Source of the DNA: an uncultured Dyadobacter sp.
GTDB taxonomy: Bacteria > Bacteroidota > Bacteroidia > Cytophagales > Spirosomataceae
Assembly (NCBI RefSeq): GCF_946482605.1
Contig: NZ_CAMLSE010000004.1
Location: 1-64,000 of the forward strand
Direction of reading: 5' to 3'
DNA length: 64,000 nt
Position numbers and translations under genes: made by a program. Shown one piece after another: positions 25,329 to 32,968 of the stretch; position 1 is the stretch's first letter; each line of letters begins with the position of its first letter. Under the pieces are notes generated by a model. The model did no database searches and was not told where the DNA came from. It was given only the letters and a program-made list of their open reading frames with translations.

Positions 25329-25381
25329 TTGATTTATTTTGTATACAAATATATTAATATTTTGAATACAAAATAAATCAA
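25329..25381 (-). promoter_or_regulatory. Operator/promoter with two GTATAC-type dyads 23 bp apart
   Basis: The 13-bp arms TTGATTTATTTTG (25329-25341) and CAAAATAAATCAA (25369-25381) are exact inverted copies. Within them lie TTTGTATACAAA (25338-25349, perfect dyad) and TTTGAATACAAA (25361-25372), whose centres are 23 bp apart. On the minus strand TATATTTG, matching the Bacteroidota -7 box TAnnTTTG, overlaps the dyad nearer the gene. The same layout and spacing stand before the SusC gene at 31931-31964, and the dyad also precedes the GntR gene. This is read as the operator of that GntR/FCD repressor controlling the aminotransferase operon. Confidence 0.75.
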
Positions 25382-25395
25382 TTGCTGCTGAAAAT

Positions 25396-25543
25396 GTCTC
25401 GCGCTGCACTACAAATATTTCGGTGCGCTGCACCTACAAATGTTTCGGTGCGCTGCACCTACAAATGTTTCGGTGCGCTGCACCTGGGCGATTTTTGATG
25501 ATTGCCGTTTTGCAAATTGTTCGGTGCGCTGCACGTTCTTTGT
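25396..25543. repeat. REP-like array of 25-bp direct repeats with palindromic core
   Basis: Two exact tandem copies of a 25-bp unit (25421-25445, 25446-25470) and a third partial copy (25471-25485) each hold the palindromic core GGTGCGCTGCACC followed by TACAAATGTTT. A decayed copy precedes them (25400-25420) and another core occurs at 25522-25534. There are no unique spacers, so it is not a CRISPR array. The same core forms a larger array at 55216-55417. It lies between two minus-strand genes. Confidence 0.85.
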
Positions 25544-25551
25544 AAAGGGGC

Positions 25552-25581
25552 GGGTCGCCGAAACGTTTGTTGCGGCGACCC
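25552..25581. other. Strong 9-bp inverted repeat downstream of Gfo/Idh gene
   Basis: GGGTCGCCG (25552-25560) and CGGCGACCC (25573-25581) are exact inverted copies around a 12-nt loop, 36 bp past the stop of the minus-strand oxidoreductase gene. No U-tract follows on the minus strand (CCGCCCCTTTAC). It may be a 3'-end stabilising hairpin or factor-dependent terminator. Confidence 0.5.
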
Positions 25582-25617
25582 CGTCGTATTCTATAACACA
25601 TAACGACCCCGAAGGTC

Positions 25618-26844
25618 CTAGTCGAAATTGGGGATTTTCATGTATTCGCCGCCTTTTAATGCCGACTGGTGCGCTACAATACCCGGGGCGGTGTAGGCCA
25701 GCGCTTCGTGGATGTCGATCAGCGGCTTGCGATTGTTGATGATGGCATCCACAAATTCGTGTGTGATGAATGTGTGCGAGCCGCCATGGCCGCTGTTGTG
25801 GCGGAGTGGCTGGGGCAGTAGGTCGGTTTTCCACCAGTCGGTTGCTTTGTACGGCTGCATTTCCGGTTCGGCGATTTTGAAACCTCCGTCATCGGTACCT
25901 ACTTTCTCGGTCGCGAACACTTTGTGCGGCTCATTATGCTTGTACTCGCTATAAAGACTCATTTTGTCGCCCCGCCATTCGCCTCGCTCGCAACCTACCA
26001 ATGCGCCTTTCCAGCATACCTCACCTGTAAATGCGTGACCCTTGTTGGTTTTGAAAAACGCGGTTTCGTTCCAGAATGGGTTTTTGTAGGGGTTGCCTTT
26101 CAGCATCGGGCTGTCGTCGCCCCAGCCCTGGCAAGTGACATTCGTCAGCCTTTCGCCCGTTACAGCGATCAGGAACGCTGTGACGTGGGTCGGGTAGAGC
26201 ATCGGCGGGAGCCCGTGTCGCCAGGTGGGCTTGCCGTCGTTCTCGAAATACAATACTTCGAGCCCCGGGTGATAGTACTGAGCCGAGCTGCTGAATATCG
26301 TACCGAATTTACCTTCCTTGTAAAGCTGTTTGGCAGTAATGGTTTCTTCCCGGAATACCGAGGTTTCGGCCATCATGTACGTAAGTCCGGTTTTTTTAAC
26401 GGTGTCGAGCACCTGGCCGCATTCTTCGATGCTCATCGCTGCGGGCACTGCACATAACACGTGCTTCCCGGCGCGCAGCGATTGTATCACGTGCCTTGCG
26501 TGGTCGGGTGCGGGCGTGAACAACGCGACTGCCTCTATTTTGGGGTCTTTCAACAGTTTTTCCAGCGATTCGTAGGACTTGCTGCATTGGTAGGTTTTCA
26601 TCAATGCGGCCCGGCGGTCGGGAATGAGATCGCTGACGGCCTCTACCGTGCAGTTGGGATGTTCATGAAAGTAAAAGCCAAGCCCGAACCGGCCGCCCAC
26701 AATACCGACGCGAAGTTTCCGGTCCGAAACAGGCCGGCCTGCGAAGGCGAATCGTGGTGATATCGATAAAGCCGATGCGGTGGCTCCCGCCAGCGTCAGA
26801 AACCTGCGGCGATCAATCTGATTTTGTGTCTCTTTCATGCTCAT
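25618..26844 (-). CDS. Tat-exported Gfo/Idh/MocA-family protein with altered EKP motif (GH109-like subgroup?)
   Basis: Predicted periplasmic NAD-binding protein. QNQIDRRRFLTLAGATASAL holds the Tat motif (DRRRFL), and the Rossmann loop is RVGIVGGRFGLG (about 45-56). The family motif EKP, which supplies a catalytic lysine, reads CAVPAAMS here (V133 in place of Lys). The downstream LTYMMAETSVFREETITAKQ resembles the 'MM.E' stretch of NAD-dependent glycosidases of family GH109. Those enzymes also have a VP in place of KP. A hydrolytic or other lysine-independent activity is therefore possible. It is the last gene downstream of the SusC/SusD pair on the minus strand, 54 bp after susD. Confidence 0.85.
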   Translation of the reverse strand: MSMKETQNQIDRRRFLTLAGATASALSISPRFAFAGRPVSDRKLRVGIVGGRFGLGFYFHEHPNCTVEAVSDLIPDRRAALMKTYQCSKSYESLEKLLKDPKIEAVALFTPAPDHARHVIQSLRAGKHVLCAVPAAMSIEECGQVLDTVKKTGLTYMMAETSVFREETITAKQLYKEGKFGTIFSSSAQYYHPGLEVLYFENDGKPTWRHGLPPMLYPTHVTAFLIAVTGERLTNVTCQGWGDDSPMLKGNPYKNPFWNETAFFKTNKGHAFTGEVCWKGALVGCERGEWRGDKMSLYSEYKHNEPHKVFATEKVGTDDGGFKIAEPEMQPYKATDWWKTDLLPQPLRHNSGHGGSHTFITHEFVDAIINNRKPLIDIHEALAYTAPGIVAHQSALKGGEYMKIPNFD

Positions 26845-26898
26845 TGAAGTTGGTAATTGGAATTAATATCGTTTTCCGGGTGGTTTATTTGAAATTAC

Positions 26899-28689
26899 TT
26901 AATAGTTGGGATTTTGGACCAGGGTAGCTTTGCCGTCTTTGATGCTCAGATCAATTTGCGCCAGCGGGATCGGGTATATCTCATTTTTACCTTGCACAAA
27001 TTGAGCCCCCACCATATAGTAATGGTTGAAATTGGGGACATTGACCTCATGCCGGATATAATCGTTGAGCACCTTGGCCATATAGCCTTTCCCCTGATCG
27101 TAACGCTGCAGATCGTAGAAGCGATGGTGCTCCATGGCGAGTTCGAGCTTTCGCTCGAATCGTACCGACTCGCGGGCGAAATCCTTCCCCTTTTGGGTGA
27201 AGTGGCCGTTGTACAGGCCTACTTTATAATTTGCCGCGAACTGATCGGTGACCCCTTTCATGGGATCCTTGTTGTCGATGTATTTTTTGACCCATGTCTT
27301 CGGGTTCGCAGCCCTTGCCCGTACTCTGTTTACGTAGATTTCGGCCTGCGCCAGACTCCCGACTTCCACTTCTACCTCCGCTGCCCACAACAATACATCT
27401 GCAAAACGGATAAGGTTATACGTATTGGCCGTACTCTGCACTTCCCGCGACAACGGTTCTGACTGCGGGTTGGCGTGCTTCACATGCAGGTAAGGGCCGC
27501 CTACACTTTGCTGCCGTACCCACGACAATCCCGGATTGACACCCCAGTCGAGGTAGGGAATGCCTCTTCTCCCGACCGTCCAGTCAAGGCGTGAGTCCAG
27601 GGTGCCCGTATACGGCTCGAAAGGAGCGGAGGATAACACACCCAGGTCATGTTTGACATCCGACTCATTGAAAGTGTCGAGCAGCGGCAATCCGGTAGTT
27701 GCGTCCGTTTTATACGAATTGACAAGTGAAAAGGAGGGTTGGTAAAAACCATAGCTGGGAAAGGGGCCACCGTATGGCCCGGCGTTCCCGTCTCCGCCGG
27801 GTCCATTGCCGTTAGCGCCATTGGCGCCGTCGTTGACCGAGTACATGATCGCAAAAACCTGTTCGGGCCCGTTCTTGGTGGAAGGCCGGAAGTTGTCGAA
27901 GTAATGCTCATGCAGGTTGTATTTGAGCCCATTGCTGGTGACACCGTTCTGGATGATGTCGTCGAGCAGCGGCTTTGCTGCCGTGTACTTGTTCTGAAAC
28001 AGGTAGGTCTTTACCAGAAATGCCTTGGCCGCCCATTTGTTGGCACGCCCCACTTCCGTTTTGGTAGATGTGAGATTTTCTGCCGCATATTGAAAATCAG
28101 CTTCGATCAATGGCCAGGCCGGGCTCGTATTGGGAACATAGTAATTACCGGCGGTCGCGCTGATGGTTTCATCTACAAAGGGAATGTTCTTCCACATCAT
28201 GGCTATTTCCAGGTGATATTCCCCACGTAGAAAGCGAGCCTCAGCCCTGACCTGCCCGGCTGCCGCCTCGGCAATGCCGCCGCTTTCTTCTACTATTTTG
28301 AGCAACCGGAGGACATCGTTGGCCCGCTGGACACCGGCGTACAGTTGCTTCCAGCGCTCGTTCATGCCCTGGGTGGCAGCGGTATGCGTATAACTTTCAT
28401 AAGTGGGAACGGGTTGCAAAGCTCCTGCCTCGGTGCCGGTATGCGCGTCGTCGGAAGTGACACCGCCGAAGATCCATCTGCCCGCCGCCCAGCCGCCGCC
28501 CGGATTGCCGTCCAGCAGCGAGTATGCTCCGATGAGCAGGCCATTGACACCGGCTTCGTTGGCAAGGCTTCCTGAAAACAATGCACCTTTGGGCGCTCTG
28601 TCCAGAAAGTCGTCCTGGCAGGAGCTGATGTGCAGGGCCGTCATGGCCAGAATGGTTATTTTAGCAATTTTTGCTGTTATGGCTTTCAT
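26899..28689 (-). CDS. SusD/RagB-family surface lipoprotein
   Basis: Glycan-binding lid protein for the SusC encoded just upstream. From ATG at 28689: MKAITAKIAKITILAMTALH, then ISSCQDDFLDRAPKG with a lipobox Cys. A TTG nine bases earlier also opens the frame. SusD features are VNGLLIGAYSLLDG, RAEARFLRGEYHLEIAMMWK, the C-terminal ERKLELAMEHHRFYDLQRYD and IYPIPLAQIDLSIKDGKATL, ending in LVQNPNY. The 596-residue length is normal. It begins 36 bp after the SusC stop. Expression is probably controlled by the GTATAC operator upstream of the SusC gene. Confidence 0.95.
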   Translation of the reverse strand: MKAITAKIAKITILAMTALHISSCQDDFLDRAPKGALFSGSLANEAGVNGLLIGAYSLLDGNPGGGWAAGRWIFGGVTSDDAHTGTEAGALQPVPTYESYTHTAATQGMNERWKQLYAGVQRANDVLRLLKIVEESGGIAEAAAGQVRAEARFLRGEYHLEIAMMWKNIPFVDETISATAGNYYVPNTSPAWPLIEADFQYAAENLTSTKTEVGRANKWAAKAFLVKTYLFQNKYTAAKPLLDDIIQNGVTSNGLKYNLHEHYFDNFRPSTKNGPEQVFAIMYSVNDGANGANGNGPGGDGNAGPYGGPFPSYGFYQPSFSLVNSYKTDATTGLPLLDTFNESDVKHDLGVLSSAPFEPYTGTLDSRLDWTVGRRGIPYLDWGVNPGLSWVRQQSVGGPYLHVKHANPQSEPLSREVQSTANTYNLIRFADVLLWAAEVEVEVGSLAQAEIYVNRVRARAANPKTWVKKYIDNKDPMKGVTDQFAANYKVGLYNGHFTQKGKDFARESVRFERKLELAMEHHRFYDLQRYDQGKGYMAKVLNDYIRHEVNVPNFNHYYMVGAQFVQGKNEIYPIPLAQIDLSIKDGKATLVQNPNY

Positions 28690-28725
28690 GATTTCCAATG
28701 CGCTGTTTGGTTCAGGTGTTTTATC

Positions 28726-31700
28726 TCAAAATGACAGGTTTAGTCCCAGCAGATACACAGGCTCATTGTTGGGATAATTGGCCCAGTCGATCCCGAAACT
28801 AGAACTGCTTCCATCCAGCTCGGGATCGAGGCCCGTATATTTGGTGATGGTAAACAGGTTCATGGCTTGCGCATAAACCCGCAGGTTCTTGAATTTAGCC
28901 CATTGAAGCAAAGGCAGGTTGCCAAAATTGTAGCCTGCGCTGACGGTCCTGAGTTTCAAAAAAGACGCGTTTTCTACAAAATATGAGTTGAAAACCCCTG
29001 CTGTGCTGAAACTGTTCTGTCCTTCGATCTTCGGAATGTCCGTATCGGTGTTTTCGGGAGTCCATGCATTCAGAAGCCGGTTGCTCTTTGCGCCGACGTA
29101 AGTGCCGAAAAAGTCGGTTTGCACCCGGATCGCATTAACTGCCTGGTTCCCCTGTGAGCCAAAGAAGATAGCTGAGAAATCGAGCCTTTTGTATTTCATG
29201 GACAGGTTTACGCCATAAGTGAAGTCGGGGTTCGGGCTGCCGAGGAACGTCCGGTCGGACGGATCTATCTTTCCATCCCCGTTCACATCCATATAGCGGA
29301 AACGCCCGGGGGCTGCCGCATTCTGCGTGGGCGCGGCGGTGACTTCGGCCTCATTCCGGAAAAGTCCGGTGACTTTGTAGCCATAGAATGCACTCACCTC
29401 CTGTCCGACCTGGTTCCGCACGATGGGGCCCAGCTGCTGGTGGCTTGCCGCGTCGAAATAGCCGGGCTGGGGAACACTGACTACCTCATTTTTGTAGGCT
29501 GTGATGTTAGTCCCTATCGAATAGGTAAGGTTTTCTCCGCCCTTTCCATGAAAAGTAGCGGCAATGTCGACACCCTTGTTGCGGATATCGCCGATGTTGA
29601 CCGTCGCCGGGGTTACGCCGCCGGCAATGCCTGGCAAAGTGAGGCCGAACAGCAATCCTTTGATCGACTTTTGATAGTATTCGATCGAAAAGTCCAGCTT
29701 GTTGTTCCACAGCGAAGCATCCAGACCGATGTTGGAGATGACATTCCGTTCCCATCCGGTGCGGGTATTGCCTGAGCGGGTCTGGATAAATCCTTGCACG
29801 GAGCTGTTGCTTGTGCCCTTGATATCGTAATACGCATTTCCGGCCGTTCCTCCATACAGATCGAACTGGTTTTCGGGTGCAACGTTGTTCTGTGAACCCA
29901 GCACACCGTAACTGGCCCTGATTTTCAGGTCATTGATCCAATTGAGGTTCTTCATGAATTGCTCGCCAGACAAACGCCATCCGAGCGAGAGCGAAGCAAA
30001 ATTGCCGTACCGGTTGTCTGGTCCGAAGCGGGAGGAGCCGTCCCTCCGGATCGTTCCGCTCAGCAGGTACCTGTCGTCATACGCATAATCAAGCCGGCCA
30101 AACATGGACCACAATGCTTCCTCGCTGGCTCCGCTGGAATTGGCAATGTTCGTGGTGCCATTGTCCAGGGTCAGGTAATCGGGATCAGGAGAAAAGTATC
30201 TGGCGCGGGAGCCGGACAGGGACCTTCCGGCCTGCTCGATGGATTCGGTTCCGGCCAATGCGGTGAGGTTATGCTTGCCGAAATTTTTGTTGTAGGTTAA
30301 TGTGTTGGTCCAAACCAGTCTTCTGAAAAAGGATGAACTTTCGCTGAACGAGTTAGGGTTGAGGAATCCCTCGGCGCGCTCGTAAGGGGTGTAGGTGAAG
30401 GCATAATTATAGGCGTTGGTGAGTACGCCGCCGTAACTGGTCCTGAGTTTGAAGTCTTTAAGGAATGTGATTTCCAGGAAGACGTTCCCCACCGCGTTCC
30501 AGGCGTTGTTTTTGTTGATGGCGGTGCGTTCCTGGCTTGCGACCGGATTGGTGCCGGTGCCGACGTTCACGCCCATACGTGTGCCGCCGTAGTTGCCCAT
30601 GATATCGTGGGTAGGGATGATGGGCATCATCCTCGCTACTTCCGCGACATTGCCAAACTGGTTGTCGGTCGCCATTCCGGGGCTCGACCGGTAGTAGAGG
30701 TTCAGATTCTGGCCCGCTACTACATTTTTACCGATATTGAACGAGGTGTTTACTCTCCCCGAGTAGCGTTTGAGATAAGTTTCAATGGCAGTGCCCTGCT
30801 GGTTGAGATAGCCGACAGAGACAAAGTAACTGGATTTGTCATTTCCTCCCCGGACCGACAGGTTATGGTCTGTTCGCATGGCAGGTTTGAAAAATTCATG
30901 AAACCAGTCGGTGCCGGCCTTATTCACTTTCTGGATCAGGTAGTTGTTGGCTGGATTGATCGGGTCAAACCGGTAGCGTGAAGGGTCGACCAGTGCATTA
31001 CCCTCGTTGGCAATGCCGTTTCCCTGCGGGCCGGCGTAGAGGTAGTCGGGTATGCCGTTGGCGAACAGCGGATTCTGCGGGTTCGCGATCAGGGATAGCC
31101 GTGAAAATGTTTCAGGATCGCGGATGGTGTTGAACGGGTTACCCGAAAGTGGAACCTGAACGCCGGCGTAGGCATCGTAGCTAACGGTCGTTGTTCCCGC
31201 CTGTCCTTTCTTGGTGGTGACGATCAGTACGCCGTTCGAGCCTCTGACGCCGTAGATTGCAGCCGCCCCGGCATCTTTCAATACCTGAATGGAAGCTATG
31301 TCATTGGCTGCGATATTATTAAGGTCAGCTTCCACCCCGTCCACCAGCACGAGCGGCGCCGAATTGCCGAAAGACGAAATCCCTCTGACAAACACATTAC
31401 TTCCCTTGCCCGGCACGCCCGAGCTGATCACGTTGACGCCCGCCGCCTGTCCCTGCAGCGCCTGGAAGGTCGACCCGGTGGGCACCGACTTCACAGCGTC
31501 CATGCTGATGACCGCTACCGAACCTGTAATGTCTTTTTTACGCTGACTGGAATAACCGGTCACGACGATCTCGTTCAATGCCTGCGCATCGGTGACGAGC
31601 TGGACATTGAGTACCGAGGCCGCGCCCACGGTTACGTCCTGGCTCACGTAGCCGATGAAGGAGAATGTGAGCACATGGTCGGGCGCCGCGTCGATGCTGA

Positions 31701-31896
31701 AATGGCCCTGATTGTCGGTGGTGGTGCCGCGGCTGGTGCCTTTGATCACCACATTCACGCCGGGTAGCGGGTCGCCGGTCGTCTTTTCGGTAACGGTACC
31801 TTCGATCTGCTGCGGGCGGGCGAAGGCGTCCATCGGGCCGCAACAGAAATACAGGAGCATGAGGATACACCTCAGTTGGTAAAAGAGTTTTTTCAT
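28726..31896 (-). CDS. SusC/RagA-family TonB-dependent receptor
   Basis: Outer-membrane importer without an STN domain, so not ECF-sigma-coupled. A signal peptide (MKKLFYQLRCILMLLYFCCG) is followed by a carboxypeptidase-D-like domain (IEGTVTEKTTGDPLPGVNVV). A TonB-box-like segment (ALNEIVVTGYSSQRKKDITG) leads into a plug (LQGQAAGVNVISSGVPGKGS, IQVLKDAGAAAIYGVRGSNG) and a barrel ending in YLLGLNLSF. At 1056 residues it is typical. It starts 35 bp after the paired GTATAC operator and forms an operon with susD and the Gfo/Idh gene. The associated enzymes suggest a modified sugar rather than a common plant glycan as ligand. Confidence 0.95.
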   Translation of the reverse strand: MKKLFYQLRCILMLLYFCCGPMDAFARPQQIEGTVTEKTTGDPLPGVNVVIKGTSRGTTTDNQGHFSIDAAPDHVLTFSFIGYVSQDVTVGAASVLNVQLVTDAQALNEIVVTGYSSQRKKDITGSVAVISMDAVKSVPTGSTFQALQGQAAGVNVISSGVPGKGSNVFVRGISSFGNSAPLVLVDGVEADLNNIAANDIASIQVLKDAGAAAIYGVRGSNGVLIVTTKKGQAGTTTVSYDAYAGVQVPLSGNPFNTIRDPETFSRLSLIANPQNPLFANGIPDYLYAGPQGNGIANEGNALVDPSRYRFDPINPANNYLIQKVNKAGTDWFHEFFKPAMRTDHNLSVRGGNDKSSYFVSVGYLNQQGTAIETYLKRYSGRVNTSFNIGKNVVAGQNLNLYYRSSPGMATDNQFGNVAEVARMMPIIPTHDIMGNYGGTRMGVNVGTGTNPVASQERTAINKNNAWNAVGNVFLEITFLKDFKLRTSYGGVLTNAYNYAFTYTPYERAEGFLNPNSFSESSSFFRRLVWTNTLTYNKNFGKHNLTALAGTESIEQAGRSLSGSRARYFSPDPDYLTLDNGTTNIANSSGASEEALWSMFGRLDYAYDDRYLLSGTIRRDGSSRFGPDNRYGNFASLSLGWRLSGEQFMKNLNWINDLKIRASYGVLGSQNNVAPENQFDLYGGTAGNAYYDIKGTSNSSVQGFIQTRSGNTRTGWERNVISNIGLDASLWNNKLDFSIEYYQKSIKGLLFGLTLPGIAGGVTPATVNIGDIRNKGVDIAATFHGKGGENLTYSIGTNITAYKNEVVSVPQPGYFDAASHQQLGPIVRNQVGQEVSAFYGYKVTGLFRNEAEVTAAPTQNAAAPGRFRYMDVNGDGKIDPSDRTFLGSPNPDFTYGVNLSMKYKRLDFSAIFFGSQGNQAVNAIRVQTDFFGTYVGAKSNRLLNAWTPENTDTDIPKIEGQNSFSTAGVFNSYFVENASFLKLRTVSAGYNFGNLPLLQWAKFKNLRVYAQAMNLFTITKYTGLDPELDGSSSSFGIDWANYPNNEPVYLLGLNLSF

Positions 31897-31930
31897 CGGG
31901 CAGGAATGGTGAGTAGGAAAAGTAACTTAG

Positions 31931-31964
31931 GTATACAAATATATATAGTTTTTGTATACAAAAA
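31931..31964 (-). promoter_or_regulatory. Operator/promoter of the SusC operon, paired GTATAC dyads
   Basis: TTTTTGTATACAAAAA (31949-31964) is a perfect 16-bp palindrome; a second, half-degenerate GTATACAAAT site (31931-31940) has its centre exactly 23 bp away. On the minus strand TATATTTG, a match to the Bacteroidota -7 box, overlaps the second site, and a TTTTTTG lies upstream. The arrangement duplicates that at 25329-25381. It is interpreted as the binding site of the GntR-family repressor encoded next door. Confidence 0.75.
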
Positions 31965-32088
31965 ATTTTTATTCTGATTTTTTGAAAAAAAGTAAAAAGG
32001 GTGAATCAGATGGCGCGTTAATGCCAAATAATTCACCCTTTCGGAGTGTTGTTGCGGAATTTACAGCAGGTCGCTGGTTGCGGAGGAA

Positions 32089-32733
32089 TTATTCGGCCAC
32101 GCCGTCGAGTACAGCGGCTTCTCCACGCAGCAGGTGTTTGTTCAAAATTGTTTCCGCCTGTATGAGATTTCCCTCTTTAATGGCCTTTACGATCTCCCGA
32201 TGCTCCTTATCGGTTAGTTCGTAATCGTCCATATGCGACTGGGCCTGACCTAGTTTTTGATGGAAAAGCGGGATGTTGCTCACCTGATAGAGCGTAATCA
32301 GTTTTTTGTTGCCTGCGCTGGCGATCAGTGTTTCATGAAATTTGACATCGGCCTCGCAAGCGCCGCTCAGGTAACCTCTGCGGATCATGGAGGAAAAGTC
32401 TTCGCATATCTCTTCCAGTTCGGTAATATTCTCAGGAGTAGCGCTTTGTACCAGTATCCGCAAGGCGCCGATTTCTAGAATCTGTCGCATCTGACGGATC
32501 TCGCGCACATCATCTGCCGTCATCGGGCGGATAAAAAAACCTCCTTTTTCACCGAAAACGACCAGCTCTTCGCCCAAAAGACGGTTAAGGGCTTCTCTGA
32601 CCGAAATGCGGCTGACATCCGTGCGGCGCGCCCATTCGTCTTCTTTGAGCCGGCTGCCCGGGGCGAGCTGGTTCGAAAGGATCTTGCGCCGCATTTCAAG
32701 GTATACTTTGTTAGCTTGGGAATCTGATTTCAT
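32089..32733 (-). CDS. GntR-family regulator, FCD (FadR-type) subfamily
   Basis: Ligand-responsive repressor. The N-terminal winged helix (about 8-72) includes LAPGSRLKEDEWARRTDVSR and SVREALNRLLGEELVVFGEK. The C-terminal FCD domain keeps the metal-site pattern D129, H133 (EADVKFHETLI), H178 (DKEHREIV) and H200 (LNKHL), which in this family binds a metal and often a carboxylate ligand such as an acid sugar. The 214-residue length is typical. Its start codon is 5 bp from a TTTTGTATACAAAA palindrome, implying autoregulation. The same motif lies before the SusC operon and before the aminotransferase operon, so this protein probably represses the whole 18-33 kb locus. Confidence 0.9.
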   Translation of the reverse strand: MKSDSQANKVYLEMRRKILSNQLAPGSRLKEDEWARRTDVSRISVREALNRLLGEELVVFGEKGGFFIRPMTADDVREIRQMRQILEIGALRILVQSATPENITELEEICEDFSSMIRRGYLSGACEADVKFHETLIASAGNKKLITLYQVSNIPLFHQKLGQAQSHMDDYELTDKEHREIVKAIKEGNLIQAETILNKHLLRGEAAVLDGVAE

Positions 32734-32738
32734 TTATT

Positions 32739-32752
32739 TTTTGTATACAAAA
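32739..32752 (-). promoter_or_regulatory. GntR autoregulatory operator (single palindrome)
   Basis: TTTTGTATACAAAA is a perfect 14-bp palindrome 5 bp before the gntR start codon. It matches the dyads at 25338-25349 and 31949-31964. Only one copy is present here; no partner lies at 23 bp. Binding would block translation start-proximal transcription, consistent with negative autoregulation. Confidence 0.7.
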
Positions 32753-32968
32753 TATATTATTCGGGGTAAACGATAGTTCGGCTTGATTAATTCCTGCGAC
32801 CGGGCTGCAATGTATAAAAGTAATCGTTTTCGCAACACCAGCGAAGCGCCGGTTTTGGGCAAATGTTTCACAATCTGTTAACGTACGTTTTGGAACTTGC
32901 TTTCCGCGAAACGTCTTTTTACCTTAATCAAGGCATTGTGCCGGTGCATCGGCCATTGCCCGTTTGGT

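Noticed and set aside
25396..25543. CRISPR array
   Set aside because: The 25-bp units are tandem without unique spacers, cores are palindromic, and there are no cas genes.
32701..32706. Additional GTATAC inside the gntR coding region
   Set aside because: It lies 42 bp from the upstream palindrome, not 23, and its flanks match only half of the dyad; it encodes conserved codons.
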